DNA of 64,000 nucleotides, from the NCBI GenBank assembly GCA_038211295.1, contig JBBQVS010000003.1:1-64000 (forward strand), read 5' to 3'. The position numbers and the translations under genes were made by a program. Shown piece by piece: positions 32,680 to 41,879 of the stretch. Every line of letters begins with the position of its first letter. The stretch's first letter is position 1. Under the pieces are notes generated by a model. It did not search any database, had not been told where the DNA came from, and was given only the letters and a program-made list of their open reading frames with translations. Source of the DNA: JBBQVS01 sp038211295. GTDB taxonomy: Bacteria > Chloroflexota > Ktedonobacteria > Ktedonobacterales > Ktedonobacteraceae.

Positions 32680-33480
32680 TTACATTGGCAGCGTAAAACT
32701 GAATGTTGTACCCGTTGATTGCTTCTGAGCGTTGCTATTTGTAACCATTGCATACGGTTCCAGTCGGAGGTCGCCACCATGTGCCTGAATGATTGATTTC
32801 GAGATGAAGAGGCCGAGGCCCGACCCCTTACGCGAACTTGCGGCCCGCAAACGCACAAAGGGCAAGAATATCTGGTCGATGTCCGTCGCAGGGATGTCTC
32901 TACCACTATTATGGACACTCATATGTACTGTATTCGAGGTTGTCCAGACACGTAACGTAATCGTCGTCTCTTCGTCCGAATATTTTATCGCGTTGTCCAG
33001 CAAGTTCCCCACCGCCTGTTGCAAACGCTCACTGTCACAGTTATTGACAAGCGACTCAACAGATGCATCAACAACCAGTTTATGGCGCGGTGCGACGGCT
33101 CGCAATTGTTCCACAAGTTCCTTCATTAGCGCAATAAGGTCGCACGGCTCGCGTAAAAGCGTAAATTGCCCTGTAGTGAGCCGCGACATGTCCAGCAAAT
33201 CCCCGACGAGCCGCGACATGCGCTGCGCCTGACTGACAATGATGTTCGCGTTCCGCAAAAGTGTGGGGCTAGCTTTTGTACCCTGCTGACGGATAATCAT
33301 TTTCGCATAGTTAATAATAGGGGTTAGTGGACTACGAAGATCATGAGCAATCATCGCCGTAAATTGCTCTTTATTTGCCAACTGCTCTTGCAGTAGAATA
33401 TTCTCTGTTGTCAGCTCGGCTATCTGACGTTGCAATTCCTGTATGTACTCGTCTCGCGTTTCCACTTTTTGCACCTGCAT
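32680..33480 (-). CDS. Orphan soluble histidine kinase (coiled coil-HisKA-HATPase)
   Basis: About 266 residues. A short coiled coil (RDEYIQELQRQIAELTTENI) leads straight into the phospho-acceptor helix MIAHDLRSPLTPIINYAKMI, then an ATPase domain with N in AVGNLLDNAIKYS and KGSGLGLFISKSIIQAHGGD. There is no sensor or membrane domain, so input must come by protein contact. GGGAG lies 9 bases before the ATG at 33480; a longer GTG start at 33546 overlaps a TATACT -10-like element. No response regulator gene is next to it. Confidence 0.82.
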   Translation of the reverse strand: MQVQKVETRDEYIQELQRQIAELTTENILLQEQLANKEQFTAMIAHDLRSPLTPIINYAKMIIRQQGTKASPTLLRNANIIVSQAQRMSRLVGDLLDMSRLTTGQFTLLREPCDLIALMKELVEQLRAVAPRHKLVVDASVESLVNNCDSERLQQAVGNLLDNAIKYSDEETTITLRVWTTSNTVHMSVHNSGRDIPATDIDQIFLPFVRLRAASSRKGSGLGLFISKSIIQAHGGDLRLEPYAMVTNSNAQKQSTGTTFSFTLPM

Positions 33481-33603
33481 ACCAGCTATCTCCCTGATTA
33501 CATTCGAGACCTTCGCCTTTGAAGGTTGTGTAATTAGTATACCCACCTGCGAAAAGGGGGTTGCAAGAATAGGCTAGTAGTAGGAATATTGGGTAGTCCC
33601 TCT

Positions 33604-33819
33604 TTAGTGAGCGGGTAAAAGGTCTAGCTCTATTAATTCTTCCTGTGCCATCTCGCTCAACCGTGTTACATCAAGTGTGCGGTCTGCGTGAGCAATGAGG
33701 TGGCGGATGCGCTCCGCGATTGAGCCACGCATATAGTGATCGGAGGTCAAAAGCAACTCACTGACCGCGATCTCGATTTGTTGTCGCTGTATCGCGGCAA
33801 GCATAGACTCTTCTTGCAT
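33604..33819 (-). CDS. Small hypothetical protein, helical
   Basis: A 71-residue, mostly helical acidic protein starting MQEESMLAAIQRQQIEIAVS and ending EMAQEELIELDLLPAH. AAGGAG lies 6 bases before the ATG, which supports translation. No cysteines, no membrane segment and no recognised family. It sits upstream of the orphan kinase in the same direction with a 123-base gap. Confidence 0.6.
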   Translation of the reverse strand: MQEESMLAAIQRQQIEIAVSELLLTSDHYMRGSIAERIRHLIAHADRTLDVTRLSEMAQEELIELDLLPAH

Positions 33820-33960
33820 TGCTCGCTCCTTTTTGCGTACTCATCATATATACGTATACTAAATTTCTGTGTGGTATGGAAGGCAGGACGATGGCAAGAG
33901 AGCATGATGAGGGCGAACCGCTGTCATGCTCACAGAGTACCCTACAAGCGTCCCTAGTAA

Positions 33961-34338
33961 CTATGCCGCGCTTGTTGTCGTAGCAGGTTTGCTACCACTC
34001 TCGCCTGCTGTGGATGGAGCAGGCTTGCTGCCTCCACTTTCGGCGGGTTTGCCGCTCTCGCTACTCTTACTCTCGCTGACAGTGGGTGCTGACTCAGCTT
34101 TGCCACCCTCACCCGCGGCCTTCGTTGGCTCATCTTTCGCGCTCGACGCGACGCTCGCGCTGTCGCGGTGATCGGTTTTATAAAATCCTGACCCCTTAAA
34201 AACGACGCCTGCGGGAAAGAGGACGCGGCGGATTGCGGCACCACAGTCGGGGCAAGTGGTCAAAGGATCGTCGGTCATTTTCTGCCATGTCTCGAAACGA
34301 TGCCCACATGTTTTACAAAGATATTCATACGTTGGCAT
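33961..34338 (-). CDS. FmdB-type zinc-ribbon protein
   Basis: A 125-residue protein whose first 60 residues are an FmdB/CxxC_CxxC_SSSS zinc ribbon: MPTYEYLCKTCGHRFE with C8/C11 and TTCPDCGAAIRR with C29/C32, followed by FKGSGFYKTDHR, which is the usual ending of the domain. The C-terminal 60 residues are Ser/Gly/Lys/Pro/Ala-rich and disordered. Such proteins are called putative regulatory proteins; their role is unknown. An upstream in-frame ATG at 34350 is possible, but MPTYEY is the family's standard start. Confidence 0.88.
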   Translation of the reverse strand: MPTYEYLCKTCGHRFETWQKMTDDPLTTCPDCGAAIRRVLFPAGVVFKGSGFYKTDHRDSASVASSAKDEPTKAAGEGGKAESAPTVSESKSSESGKPAESGGSKPAPSTAGESGSKPATTTSAA

Positions 34339-34514
34339 ACTACCAATCACCCCTTGTTGTTATTTTTCGCACAACTGCTCTCTTATAGAGACGATTGATT
34401 GTGCGCTGCTGGATACCCTGTACAGGTTCTCCTAGTATAGTATACGCATGGTAGCGTAAATCAGCTCTGCTGTCAATTGATATATACTCTTAGAAACATG
34501 CCCACAAAGCTGCT

Positions 34515-36554
34515 TTATTCCAGTTTTCCAATATACTCCTTAACCTTTTCGGCGGAGTCGCGCGTCATACCATCAAGGGCCGCAAGGTCGTCAAGTGTGG
34601 CGGCGGAGATCGCCTTGACCGAGCCAAAGTGTTTGAGCAGGGCCTGTTTGCGCTTGGGGCCAATACCGGGTATCTCGTCAAGCACGGATTTGAAGGCACG
34701 GTCAGAGCGCAATTTGCGGTGATAGGTGATACTGAAACGGTGCGCTTCGTCTCGAATACGCTGCACCATGTACAATCCCTGTGAGGAGCGTGGGAGTATG
34801 ATCGGGTCGGGCGAGCCGGGAATGTAAATCTCTTCCCGGTAACTGGTCTGTGAGTGGTCTTCCTTCGCGACCCCAACCGTTGGAATGTCCAGGTGTAGCT
34901 CATTCATGACTTCCATCACTGAACTGAGTTGCCCTTTTCCACCATCGAGAATCACCAGGTCGGGCAAAGCCCACTCGTGCTGAAACTGCGCTTTCCCGTT
35001 GGGGCCATCGTCCGTATTCTCGATATGACCCGCGTTCTCGCCCTGCTCAGGGTGCAAACCGCCCTCGATTTCCTCAGCCACAAGCGTCTCTTCATCGTCT
35101 GACCCCTGCATGGAGGCGGCTTTGCGGAAGCGACGCCGTATCACTTCTTGAAGGCTCGCGAAGTCGTTGGAGCCTTCCACCGTTTTGATTTTGAAACGTC
35201 GATACTCGCTATTTTTGGGCCGTCCACCAACAAAGACCACCATTGCACCAACAGAGTTGGTTCCCTGTGTGTTCGAGATATCGTAACACTCAATGCGCTG
35301 CGGTGGGGAAGAAAGGTTGAGGGCTTCCTGCAACTCTTCCAGCGCGAATTGCGTTTTTTGTGTATCGGTGAGCCATTTAATGCGTTGCTGCTCCAACACT
35401 TCTTTCGCATTGTTCTTGACCATCTCTACCAGGCGCACCTTGTCGCCACGTTTGGGTGCGCTGATCGTCACGGTAGAATTTCTCACGCCCACCGTACTCT
35501 TGCGTTTCTCTTTGAGCCATGCTTGTAGCACGCTCACATCGTCCGGCTCCGCCTCGACGATAATTTCGGTTGGCACGTGGGGCGAGGTTTCGTAAAATTG
35601 TTGCAAAAACGAGGTCATGATTTCGCCAGGGCTACTATCGCGTGTGCCTTGCAGGATAAAATATTCGCGCCCAACCAATTTGCCATTGCGAAAGAAAAAG
35701 ACTTGGGCGCACGTCTCATCGTCGCCACTTGCCAGCGCAACAACATCCTGATCGTCCTGTCCCTCGGTATTGATGATGCGTTGCTTTTCCAGCACACGCT
35801 CAACCGCCTTAATGCGGTCACGCACGCGTGCGGCCTCCTCGAAGTTCAAGGCTTCCGCCGCCTGCTCCATCTTTCCTCCGAGGCTTTTGATAACCTCGTC
35901 ATGTTTGCCTTCCAGAAAGAGAATAACCTGCTGAATGATAACATTGTATTCTTCGGGCGTTGTGTATGCGACGCAGGGAGCGGTGCAGCGATGAATGTAG
36001 TATTGAGTACAGGGGCGCGGCAACAGCTTTAGCTTCCACCCTGCTGGGGCCGTCCCCTTCGCTGGCGCGGCCCACACGCTGGCATCATAGCGACAGGTGC
36101 GGAACGAAAAGAGCTTATTGAGCAGGTCAAGCGTCGCATCAACCGCCCCCGAATTTGTGTACGGCCCAAAATAGCGGTTGCCATCGCGCTGAAAGCTCCG
36201 CACGCGATAGACACGAGGGAAGTCTTCGGTCAGCGACACTTTAATGTAGGGATAGCTTTTGTCGTCGCGCAACAGTACATTGTATTTGGGACGGTGTTGT
36301 TTGATGAAATTGCTTTCCAACACCAGAGCCTCGACCTCGTTCTTGACCACGATAAACTCAATATCGTCGATCTTCGAGACCATACTGCGGTTTTTCGGAC
36401 TGAGATCGGTTGACTCTTGAAAATAGGAACGTACCCGACTATGTAGCGAGATCGCCTTCCCGACATACAAAATAACGCCATCGACATCCTTCATTAAATA
36501 GATGCCCGGCTTGTGAGGAAGCGAGTTGAGGACGGATTGTATTTTTTCGTTCAT
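34515..36554 (-). CDS. uvrC: UvrABC system protein C (excinuclease subunit)
   Basis: About 679 residues. The GIY-YIG nuclease lies at the N-terminus (KPGIYLMKDVDGVILYVGKA), then the Cys-containing CTQYYIHRCTAPC section, a UVR helix pair (EEAARVRDRIKAVERVL), the RNase H-like C-terminal nuclease (IECYDISNTQGTNSVGAMVV, LVILDGGKGQLSS) and a helix-hairpin-helix end (LDEIPGIGPKRKQALLKHFG). It makes the dual incision in nucleotide excision repair. An insert of about 50 acidic residues near residue 510 is unusual. A GTG at 36596 would add 14 residues; the ATG at 36554 fits the family start better, though neither has a strong ribosome binding site. Confidence 0.95.
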   Translation of the reverse strand: MNEKIQSVLNSLPHKPGIYLMKDVDGVILYVGKAISLHSRVRSYFQESTDLSPKNRSMVSKIDDIEFIVVKNEVEALVLESNFIKQHRPKYNVLLRDDKSYPYIKVSLTEDFPRVYRVRSFQRDGNRYFGPYTNSGAVDATLDLLNKLFSFRTCRYDASVWAAPAKGTAPAGWKLKLLPRPCTQYYIHRCTAPCVAYTTPEEYNVIIQQVILFLEGKHDEVIKSLGGKMEQAAEALNFEEAARVRDRIKAVERVLEKQRIINTEGQDDQDVVALASGDDETCAQVFFFRNGKLVGREYFILQGTRDSSPGEIMTSFLQQFYETSPHVPTEIIVEAEPDDVSVLQAWLKEKRKSTVGVRNSTVTISAPKRGDKVRLVEMVKNNAKEVLEQQRIKWLTDTQKTQFALEELQEALNLSSPPQRIECYDISNTQGTNSVGAMVVFVGGRPKNSEYRRFKIKTVEGSNDFASLQEVIRRRFRKAASMQGSDDEETLVAEEIEGGLHPEQGENAGHIENTDDGPNGKAQFQHEWALPDLVILDGGKGQLSSVMEVMNELHLDIPTVGVAKEDHSQTSYREEIYIPGSPDPIILPRSSQGLYMVQRIRDEAHRFSITYHRKLRSDRAFKSVLDEIPGIGPKRKQALLKHFGSVKAISAATLDDLAALDGMTRDSAEKVKEYIGKLE

Positions 36555-36711
36555 GTATTTATTGGAACCGCCTGTAGAGGGACATAATGAGTTCACGGCT
36601 CATTGATTGTTCATATTTGTCTTTGTATTATACACGAAAAGAGGAGATGATGCATCGAGTTGTGTCTGTAAGCTAATTTATGTTGCTGAAAAGAGCATGG
36701 GCGGGGAAAGA

Positions 36712-36754
36712 GCAGGGGAGCATAGCGTGGGCAAGCTGTGCCATGCTCCCCTGC
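36712..36754. repeat. REP-like hairpin, copy C
   Basis: GCAGGGGAGCAT (36712-36723) pairs perfectly with ATGCTCCCCTGC (36743-36754). Its loop AGCGTGGGCAAGCTGTGCC is a diverged version of the core in copies A and B. It lies between the WXG100 gene and uvrC and may also work as a terminator for the former. Confidence 0.6.
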
Positions 36755-36791
36755 ACATTATTGACATATCTTTATGGTAATTTAGAGCATA

Positions 36792-37067
36792 TTAGAGGCT
36801 ATTATCCGCTTGCTCAAAAAGCTGCGCGGTATGCTGCAAATGGAGGCCTAGCTCCTCACCGTGAGTGGTCAGCTGGGCAACGGTGGCACGCCATTGAATC
36901 AGGACTTCGTTGAAGTGATGATAGCTGACGCCGACCCAATCGCTCTCAAGTTGCGCGGCGGCATGAGCAATCTGTGGCTCAAGCTGATTTGCGATCTGCT
37001 CGTTGAGGCTGATAAAGACATTGCCAAGGTTTCGCATAAGGTCTGTATTTACATGAATTTGTCCCAT
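36792..37067 (-). CDS. WXG100-family (ESAT-6-like) protein
   Basis: A 91-residue helical protein, the standard size of the family. The central turn is DWVGVSYHHF, a W-x-G motif between two helices (about residues 43-45), and the chain is free of cysteine and signal peptide. Such proteins are usually substrates or subunits of type VII-like secretion, where the motif joins a helical hairpin dimer. No EssC/EccC ATPase or toxin gene occurs in the window. A Ser/Thr kinase gene lies 144 bases upstream in the same direction. Confidence 0.8.
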   Translation of the reverse strand: MGQIHVNTDLMRNLGNVFISLNEQIANQLEPQIAHAAAQLESDWVGVSYHHFNEVLIQWRATVAQLTTHGEELGLHLQHTAQLFEQADNSL

Positions 37068-37211
37068 TTTCGCTGCTCCTTTGTGTATGGCTATTCACTA
37101 CTACTTTACCGATGAATGAGCTTCGCAACGTAGTCAGAAATATGTTCATCTCGTGCATTCCTCATCCACTTGTAGTATAGAGAACGGCTCAATCGAAGAA
37201 CGCAACTGTAC

Positions 37212-39368
37212 TCAGGACTTGTACTGCACTACCGTAAAATCGACCAGGTGCTGAACCGCGCTATAAATGCCCTGTGTTCCATCTAACGCACTCTTCTGCT
37301 GATTGTTTTGCCCGTTCTTGCCTGCATAAGCATTTTGCGACTGTAGCATCATATCGTCTGCAAGTGGAAGCGAAGAAGGCTGGGCAAACTGTGCATCGTT
37401 GAGTGATGCCAACATTCTGGCATCAGCACGCACATGCTGTAATGCCTCCCGCACCGTGTCAAGCGCGGCGATAATCTGTGAACCACGTTGACGCTGCGCC
37501 TGGGTCGCAGGCGGTAAAGAAAGCATTCCCGTGAGATGCAGACCAACGAGGCGCACATACCCCGTGGCGTCCGCGCTCTGTGGATTTATGTCAAGGAGCG
37601 GAATTTCATCGTTCATAGTGCCTGTTGGGAGGCTTGTACCAACGGGTAGATCAGTCTGTACAAACGATCTTCCATCGAGATAATCCAAAACGAGGATGCT
37701 GTCCTGACGTGCCTGCGCGTAGTTGTGCGCGAGCAAGGCCGCCTTCGCGTTCGCTGAAAGAGTCGCAACCGTGTGTGAGTTCTGTAATAGCCATGTTGTT
37801 AGACCGCCACGCAGGTTGAGCGTCTGAAGTTCGGGCAAATCGACCAGCAGATGGCGAAAATGACTGAGCATCGTAAAGCCGCCAGCAGGCCCCAGTGACT
37901 GCGGCACTTCCGCGTAATACTGCCACCGCTTCGTATCGACAGAGGGAATCGTTGGTTGTGTCGTCGCGCTCTCTTCCGTTATCAGAAAGCGACTGGTCGT
38001 TGCCAGCAGGTTGCTGTGAGTTTGTGTCCCTGCGTAAAGAGTATGAATAGTGCCATTCGTGAGGGGAAGTTTCCCAAGCGCGATTGGCGACGACTCACTC
38101 AGAGCCTTATCTGGCAACAGCCAACCGTAATAACTCTCATCAGCATTGGGAGCGGGAATACCTGTTATATCTACCTGCAACTGGTCATTGAAGCCCTGTG
38201 AACCATCACTTATATTCGCCTTGCCCGTGCTGATAAAGGATGCATGACCTGTCATTCCCGTTGTCGAGGCCACACCTCGCGGTGAGAGAAAGGTCGCAAG
38301 TCCCGTCACAAGAATCGCCATGACAACGATTAGACTGAGACCGATAAACACACGTTGCCGCCTACGCCGCTTCACACGTTCAAACACCATTGGTTTTGTG
38401 AACTGCGTCCCCTCTTTTAGTGCAAGTTCTTGTTGCTCGTGTTGTATGAGTAGTGCGTTTCGTGTCTGAACGGCTGGAGTACCTTCATGTACAGTCATCA
38501 TAGTCGTGCTATGTAGTGCATTCTCAAGCGCGAGTGTCATCACCGCAGCACTCGCGAAACGCTCCTGCGGTTTTTTCGCCAGACCACGCATAATAACCTG
38601 CGTGAGACCGGGGGGAATTGTCGGGCTAATCAGGGTGGGCGATTGTGGTATGGCCTGTGTGTGTTGCATCAAGATTGAGATTGGACGCGAACCTTGAAAA
38701 GGCACCATACCCGTACACATCTCGTAGAGCATGACCGCAAGAGAATAAATGTCGCTTTGTGCGTCAGGCATCTCACCTTTGGCCTGTTCGGGCGAGATGT
38801 ATAAAATAGCGTCGAGAGAGCGGCGCGTATGAGCATTGGTGGCACTTCCCATAATTCGAGGTAGCGCGAAATCTGTGATAACAGGCTCAAGCGTCTGATT
38901 TTGCGTCGTGCGAAGCAGCACGTTAGTTGGTTTTATATCGCCGTGAACGACACCATTGTTATGAGCATAATCGATGGTCGTGCAGATCGCGGCAAAGAGG
39001 CGCACTATCTCCTCCCAGTGCGGTGTTCGCCCCGAATGATGTGCTCCGCGCATGTAGTCCGCGAGCGTTTGGCCCTGGATATACTCAGAGGTGATATAGC
39101 TCAGAGTGGTTTCCGCGTTTGGTGGTGAGAAGATGCGTGCATCATAGAGAGGCACTATATTTGGATGATGCAAAGGAATAAGGGTCGTAATTTCACGAGC
39201 GAACCGCATGGCATATTCCGCGTCACCTCGTGTCTGGGTCGCCAGCACTTTTAGCGCGACATACTTACGTGAACGTGGATCATAGCCCTGCCATAACTCT
39301 GATGTCTGCGTATGCGCTAGACGTTTTTGTAGCTCATATCTCCCCACACGCCGTATTTGTGTACTCAT
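37212..39368 (-). CDS. Membrane Ser/Thr protein kinase homologue with degenerate catalytic motifs
   Basis: A 718-residue protein. The kinase domain (about 1-275) keeps the Lys in VALKVL and HGDIKPTNVL, but the glycine loop is replaced by LAHTQTSELWQGY and DFG by DFALPRI, so activity is doubtful. SPEQAKGEMPDAQSDIYSLAVMLYEM is well kept. One membrane helix lies at about 339-362, after a basic KRRRRQR stretch. The ectodomain begins with a segment (ADESYYGWLLPDKAL) resembling RskA-type anti-sigma-K domains, followed by a helical region to the end. Such proteins pass envelope signals to the cytoplasm. The WXG100 gene follows it. Confidence 0.82.
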   Translation of the reverse strand: MSTQIRRVGRYELQKRLAHTQTSELWQGYDPRSRKYVALKVLATQTRGDAEYAMRFAREITTLIPLHHPNIVPLYDARIFSPPNAETTLSYITSEYIQGQTLADYMRGAHHSGRTPHWEEIVRLFAAICTTIDYAHNNGVVHGDIKPTNVLLRTTQNQTLEPVITDFALPRIMGSATNAHTRRSLDAILYISPEQAKGEMPDAQSDIYSLAVMLYEMCTGMVPFQGSRPISILMQHTQAIPQSPTLISPTIPPGLTQVIMRGLAKKPQERFASAAVMTLALENALHSTTMMTVHEGTPAVQTRNALLIQHEQQELALKEGTQFTKPMVFERVKRRRRQRVFIGLSLIVVMAILVTGLATFLSPRGVASTTGMTGHASFISTGKANISDGSQGFNDQLQVDITGIPAPNADESYYGWLLPDKALSESSPIALGKLPLTNGTIHTLYAGTQTHSNLLATTSRFLITEESATTQPTIPSVDTKRWQYYAEVPQSLGPAGGFTMLSHFRHLLVDLPELQTLNLRGGLTTWLLQNSHTVATLSANAKAALLAHNYAQARQDSILVLDYLDGRSFVQTDLPVGTSLPTGTMNDEIPLLDINPQSADATGYVRLVGLHLTGMLSLPPATQAQRQRGSQIIAALDTVREALQHVRADARMLASLNDAQFAQPSSLPLADDMMLQSQNAYAGKNGQNNQQKSALDGTQGIYSAVQHLVDFTVVQYKS

Positions 39369-39667
39369 GAATCCCCTTTTTCTAAAAGAACTGGCGATTT
39401 TCCTGCCCTACTTATTGATTATATGACCTGAATTGGTTATGTAGAAATACTAGATGTCTGTCAATAAAAATAATATTATTATTTACGGCTAGTCGATTAT
39501 AGTAGTAAACATGTGATTTTGTCAATCCTGCTTTCGGGATTGGTGGCTTCATTCTCTGAGAGATTTGCCAAGCCATTGGAACGCAAGAAAGCACTGAGAG
39601 ACCACAAGTGATGGTGTGTGATAGAATCAAGGCAGTGCAAATGTTTTGCGAGTGAGAGAGCGAAGAG

Positions 39668-41674
39668 ATGAGTTGTATTGGGACAGCAGGACATGTCGAT
39701 CATGGTAAATCAACGCTAGTAGAAGTCTTGACGGGGATTGATCCGGATCGTTTAGCCGAGGAGAAGACGCGCGGCATGACGATTGATCTGGGCTTCGCGT
39801 GGCTCACGTTGCCAAGTGGACGCGAGGTAAGCATTGTTGATGTGCCGGGCCACGAAAGCTTTATCAAAAACATGTTAGCAGGTGTTGGCGGCATCGACGC
39901 CGCTCTGCTGGTGATCGCCGCCGACGAGGGCGTGATGCCACAAACACGCGAACATCTGGCTATTCTCGACCTGCTACACGTTCGACGTGGAGTTGTCGCG
40001 CTCACAAAAGCTGATCTTGTCGATGAGGAATGGCTCGAACTGGTACGTGAAGAAATCGCAGAGAGTCTCAAGCGCACCACGCTTGCTGATGCTACTATAG
40101 TTCCCGTCTCGGCCCACACAAAACAGGGTATCCCCATGCTACTGGCGGAACTTGACCGTACTCTTGCAGACACAGAGCAGCACAAAAACATCGCGCGTCC
40201 ACGCCTGCCAGTTGATCGCGTTTTTAGTATCACCGGCTTTGGCACCATTGTCACAGGCACGTTGATAGATGGGGGCTTCAAGGTTGGACAAGAAGTCGAG
40301 ATACTGCCACAGGGCCTGCGTACCCGCATTCGCGCACTGCAAACGCATAAACGGCAGGTTGAGCAAGCGTCGCCTGGCAACCGTGTCGCGCTCAATCTCG
40401 TCAATGTATCACGCTCCGATCTTGTGCGCGGCAACGTTGTTACCCTACCGGGACAGGTTTCCGCGACACAGCTTGTTGACGCTCGTATTGAGCTTTTAGC
40501 CACCGCCCCCCGTCCACTTGTTCACAACGCGCAGGTTGACCTCTATATAGAATCACAAGAAATACCCGCAAAAGTGCGGTTGCTCGACGTAGAAGAGGTA
40601 CGTCCCGGACAACATGCGTGGGTACAACTACGACTTGCGCGACCTGCCGTAGTAACACGTCGTGATCGTTTCATTCTCCGTATTCCCTCACCCAGCACCA
40701 CCATCGGTGGCGGAGAGATCGTAGACGTATCGCCACGCTATCACAAACGCTTTCAACCCCTGCTCGTAGATGCGTTAGAGTGCTTGGCACATGGCGTACC
40801 GGAGGAACTTGTCCTCGCGGCTCTCGATAGACGCGTGTTTCGGAAGAGCGCGGCTGGGAATACGCCAACCTCAAAAGGAACGCAGACAACCCCTCATGGA
40901 TATACGGTACAGGGACTTCTGGGCTATGAGCTACAAGACATTGCCAGACAAAGTACCTTAGAGGACAATGTGACGTTACATATACTAGAGACGTTGTTAT
41001 CAGCAGGAAGAGTGGTACACGTTGGAACATTCTGGTTTGCTCAACATATCTGGGAGCTGCTAGAAGCGGAAGCTATTCGTCTGGTGCGTGACCATCATCA
41101 ACAGTATCCATTACGGCGTGGACTCTCGAAAGAGGAATGGCGGTCACGCTTGAATCTTCCCTCTAGAGGAGCAACTGAGGTATTCGCACGTCTGCAAGCC
41201 GTACACATGCTGGACACGGTTGCTGGCACAGGGGTAACACGCACTGGAAATAGTGGTGGCTTGATCTGCTTACCTGATTTCGTACCGCGCTTTTCCGCAG
41301 AGCAAGAGCGACGGGTCGAGCGCGTGCTACAAGCATTCGCGCGGAGTCCCTTCACACCGCCGACACGAAGTGAGGCGGAAACAATGGCAGGTGTGGATGT
41401 GCTGGCGGCGTTGATAGAGCAAGGGCAGCTGGTGAAGGTGGGCGAGGACATTCTTTTTTTGCAGGCAACGTATATGCAGGCAATACAGACGGTGACGGCA
41501 TATTTGCAGGTACACACGACAATCGCCGTTGCGGAGGCCCGCGACCTACTGGGCGCAAGTCGAAAATACATTCTGCCACTTTTAGAACATATGGATGCAT
41601 TACATATAACCAGGCGAGCAGGAGACGTGCGGATATTGGAACCAGCGACGTTACATTCGTCAACAAAAGTATAA
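39668..41674 (+). CDS. selB: Selenocysteine-specific elongation factor SelB
   Basis: A 668-residue translation GTPase. G1 is GTAGHVDHGKST (residues 5-16), G2 GMTIDLGFAWL, G3 DVPGHESFIKNM, G4 TKAD; domains II and III follow (FSITGFGTIVTGTLIDGGF). The GMTIDLGFAW switch and the C-terminal winged-helix repeats (from about residue 390) separate SelB from EF-Tu. It carries Sec-tRNA to UGA codons marked by a SECIS hairpin. selA, selC and selD are not in the window, and no gene here shows an in-frame UGA. The ATG follows GAGCGAAGAG closely. Confidence 0.95.
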   Translation: MSCIGTAGHVDHGKSTLVEVLTGIDPDRLAEEKTRGMTIDLGFAWLTLPSGREVSIVDVPGHESFIKNMLAGVGGIDAALLVIAADEGVMPQTREHLAILDLLHVRRGVVALTKADLVDEEWLELVREEIAESLKRTTLADATIVPVSAHTKQGIPMLLAELDRTLADTEQHKNIARPRLPVDRVFSITGFGTIVTGTLIDGGFKVGQEVEILPQGLRTRIRALQTHKRQVEQASPGNRVALNLVNVSRSDLVRGNVVTLPGQVSATQLVDARIELLATAPRPLVHNAQVDLYIESQEIPAKVRLLDVEEVRPGQHAWVQLRLARPAVVTRRDRFILRIPSPSTTIGGGEIVDVSPRYHKRFQPLLVDALECLAHGVPEELVLAALDRRVFRKSAAGNTPTSKGTQTTPHGYTVQGLLGYELQDIARQSTLEDNVTLHILETLLSAGRVVHVGTFWFAQHIWELLEAEAIRLVRDHHQQYPLRRGLSKEEWRSRLNLPSRGATEVFARLQAVHMLDTVAGTGVTRTGNSGGLICLPDFVPRFSAEQERRVERVLQAFARSPFTPPTRSEAETMAGVDVLAALIEQGQLVKVGEDILFLQATYMQAIQTVTAYLQVHTTIAVAEARDLLGASRKYILPLLEHMDALHITRRAGDVRILEPATLHSSTKV

Positions 41675-41698
41675 CCCCTGCCAATTTGGGTAAAGGTG

Positions 41699-41727
41699 TT
41701 CCAATATAGCGCGGAATAAGGTAAAAT
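41699..41727 (+). promoter_or_regulatory. Promoter of the PASTA kinase gene
   Basis: TTCCAA (41699-41704), 17 bases, TAAAAT (41722-41727). The expected 5' untranslated region of about 145 bases holds two hairpins: CTACG/CGTAG near 41802-41819 and TTACATCT/AGATGTAG at 41830-41857. Confidence 0.5.
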
Positions 41728-41879
41728 AGTGACGCGAAAGAGAACAAATTTACAGAACCCTTTGTCAGGAAGGACGTAATCGACGACAGCGTGCCATCGA
41801 CCTACGCCTTGTGTTCGTAGCAGGATGACTTACATCTCAGTGTGAGCAAGATGTAGGCATTGGTACAGTGCGGAGAGCT

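Noticed and set aside
39369..41879. tRNA-Sec (selC) near selB
   Set aside because: No 90-base cloverleaf with a TCA anticodon and GTTCGAATC-type T arm could be found on either strand around selB.
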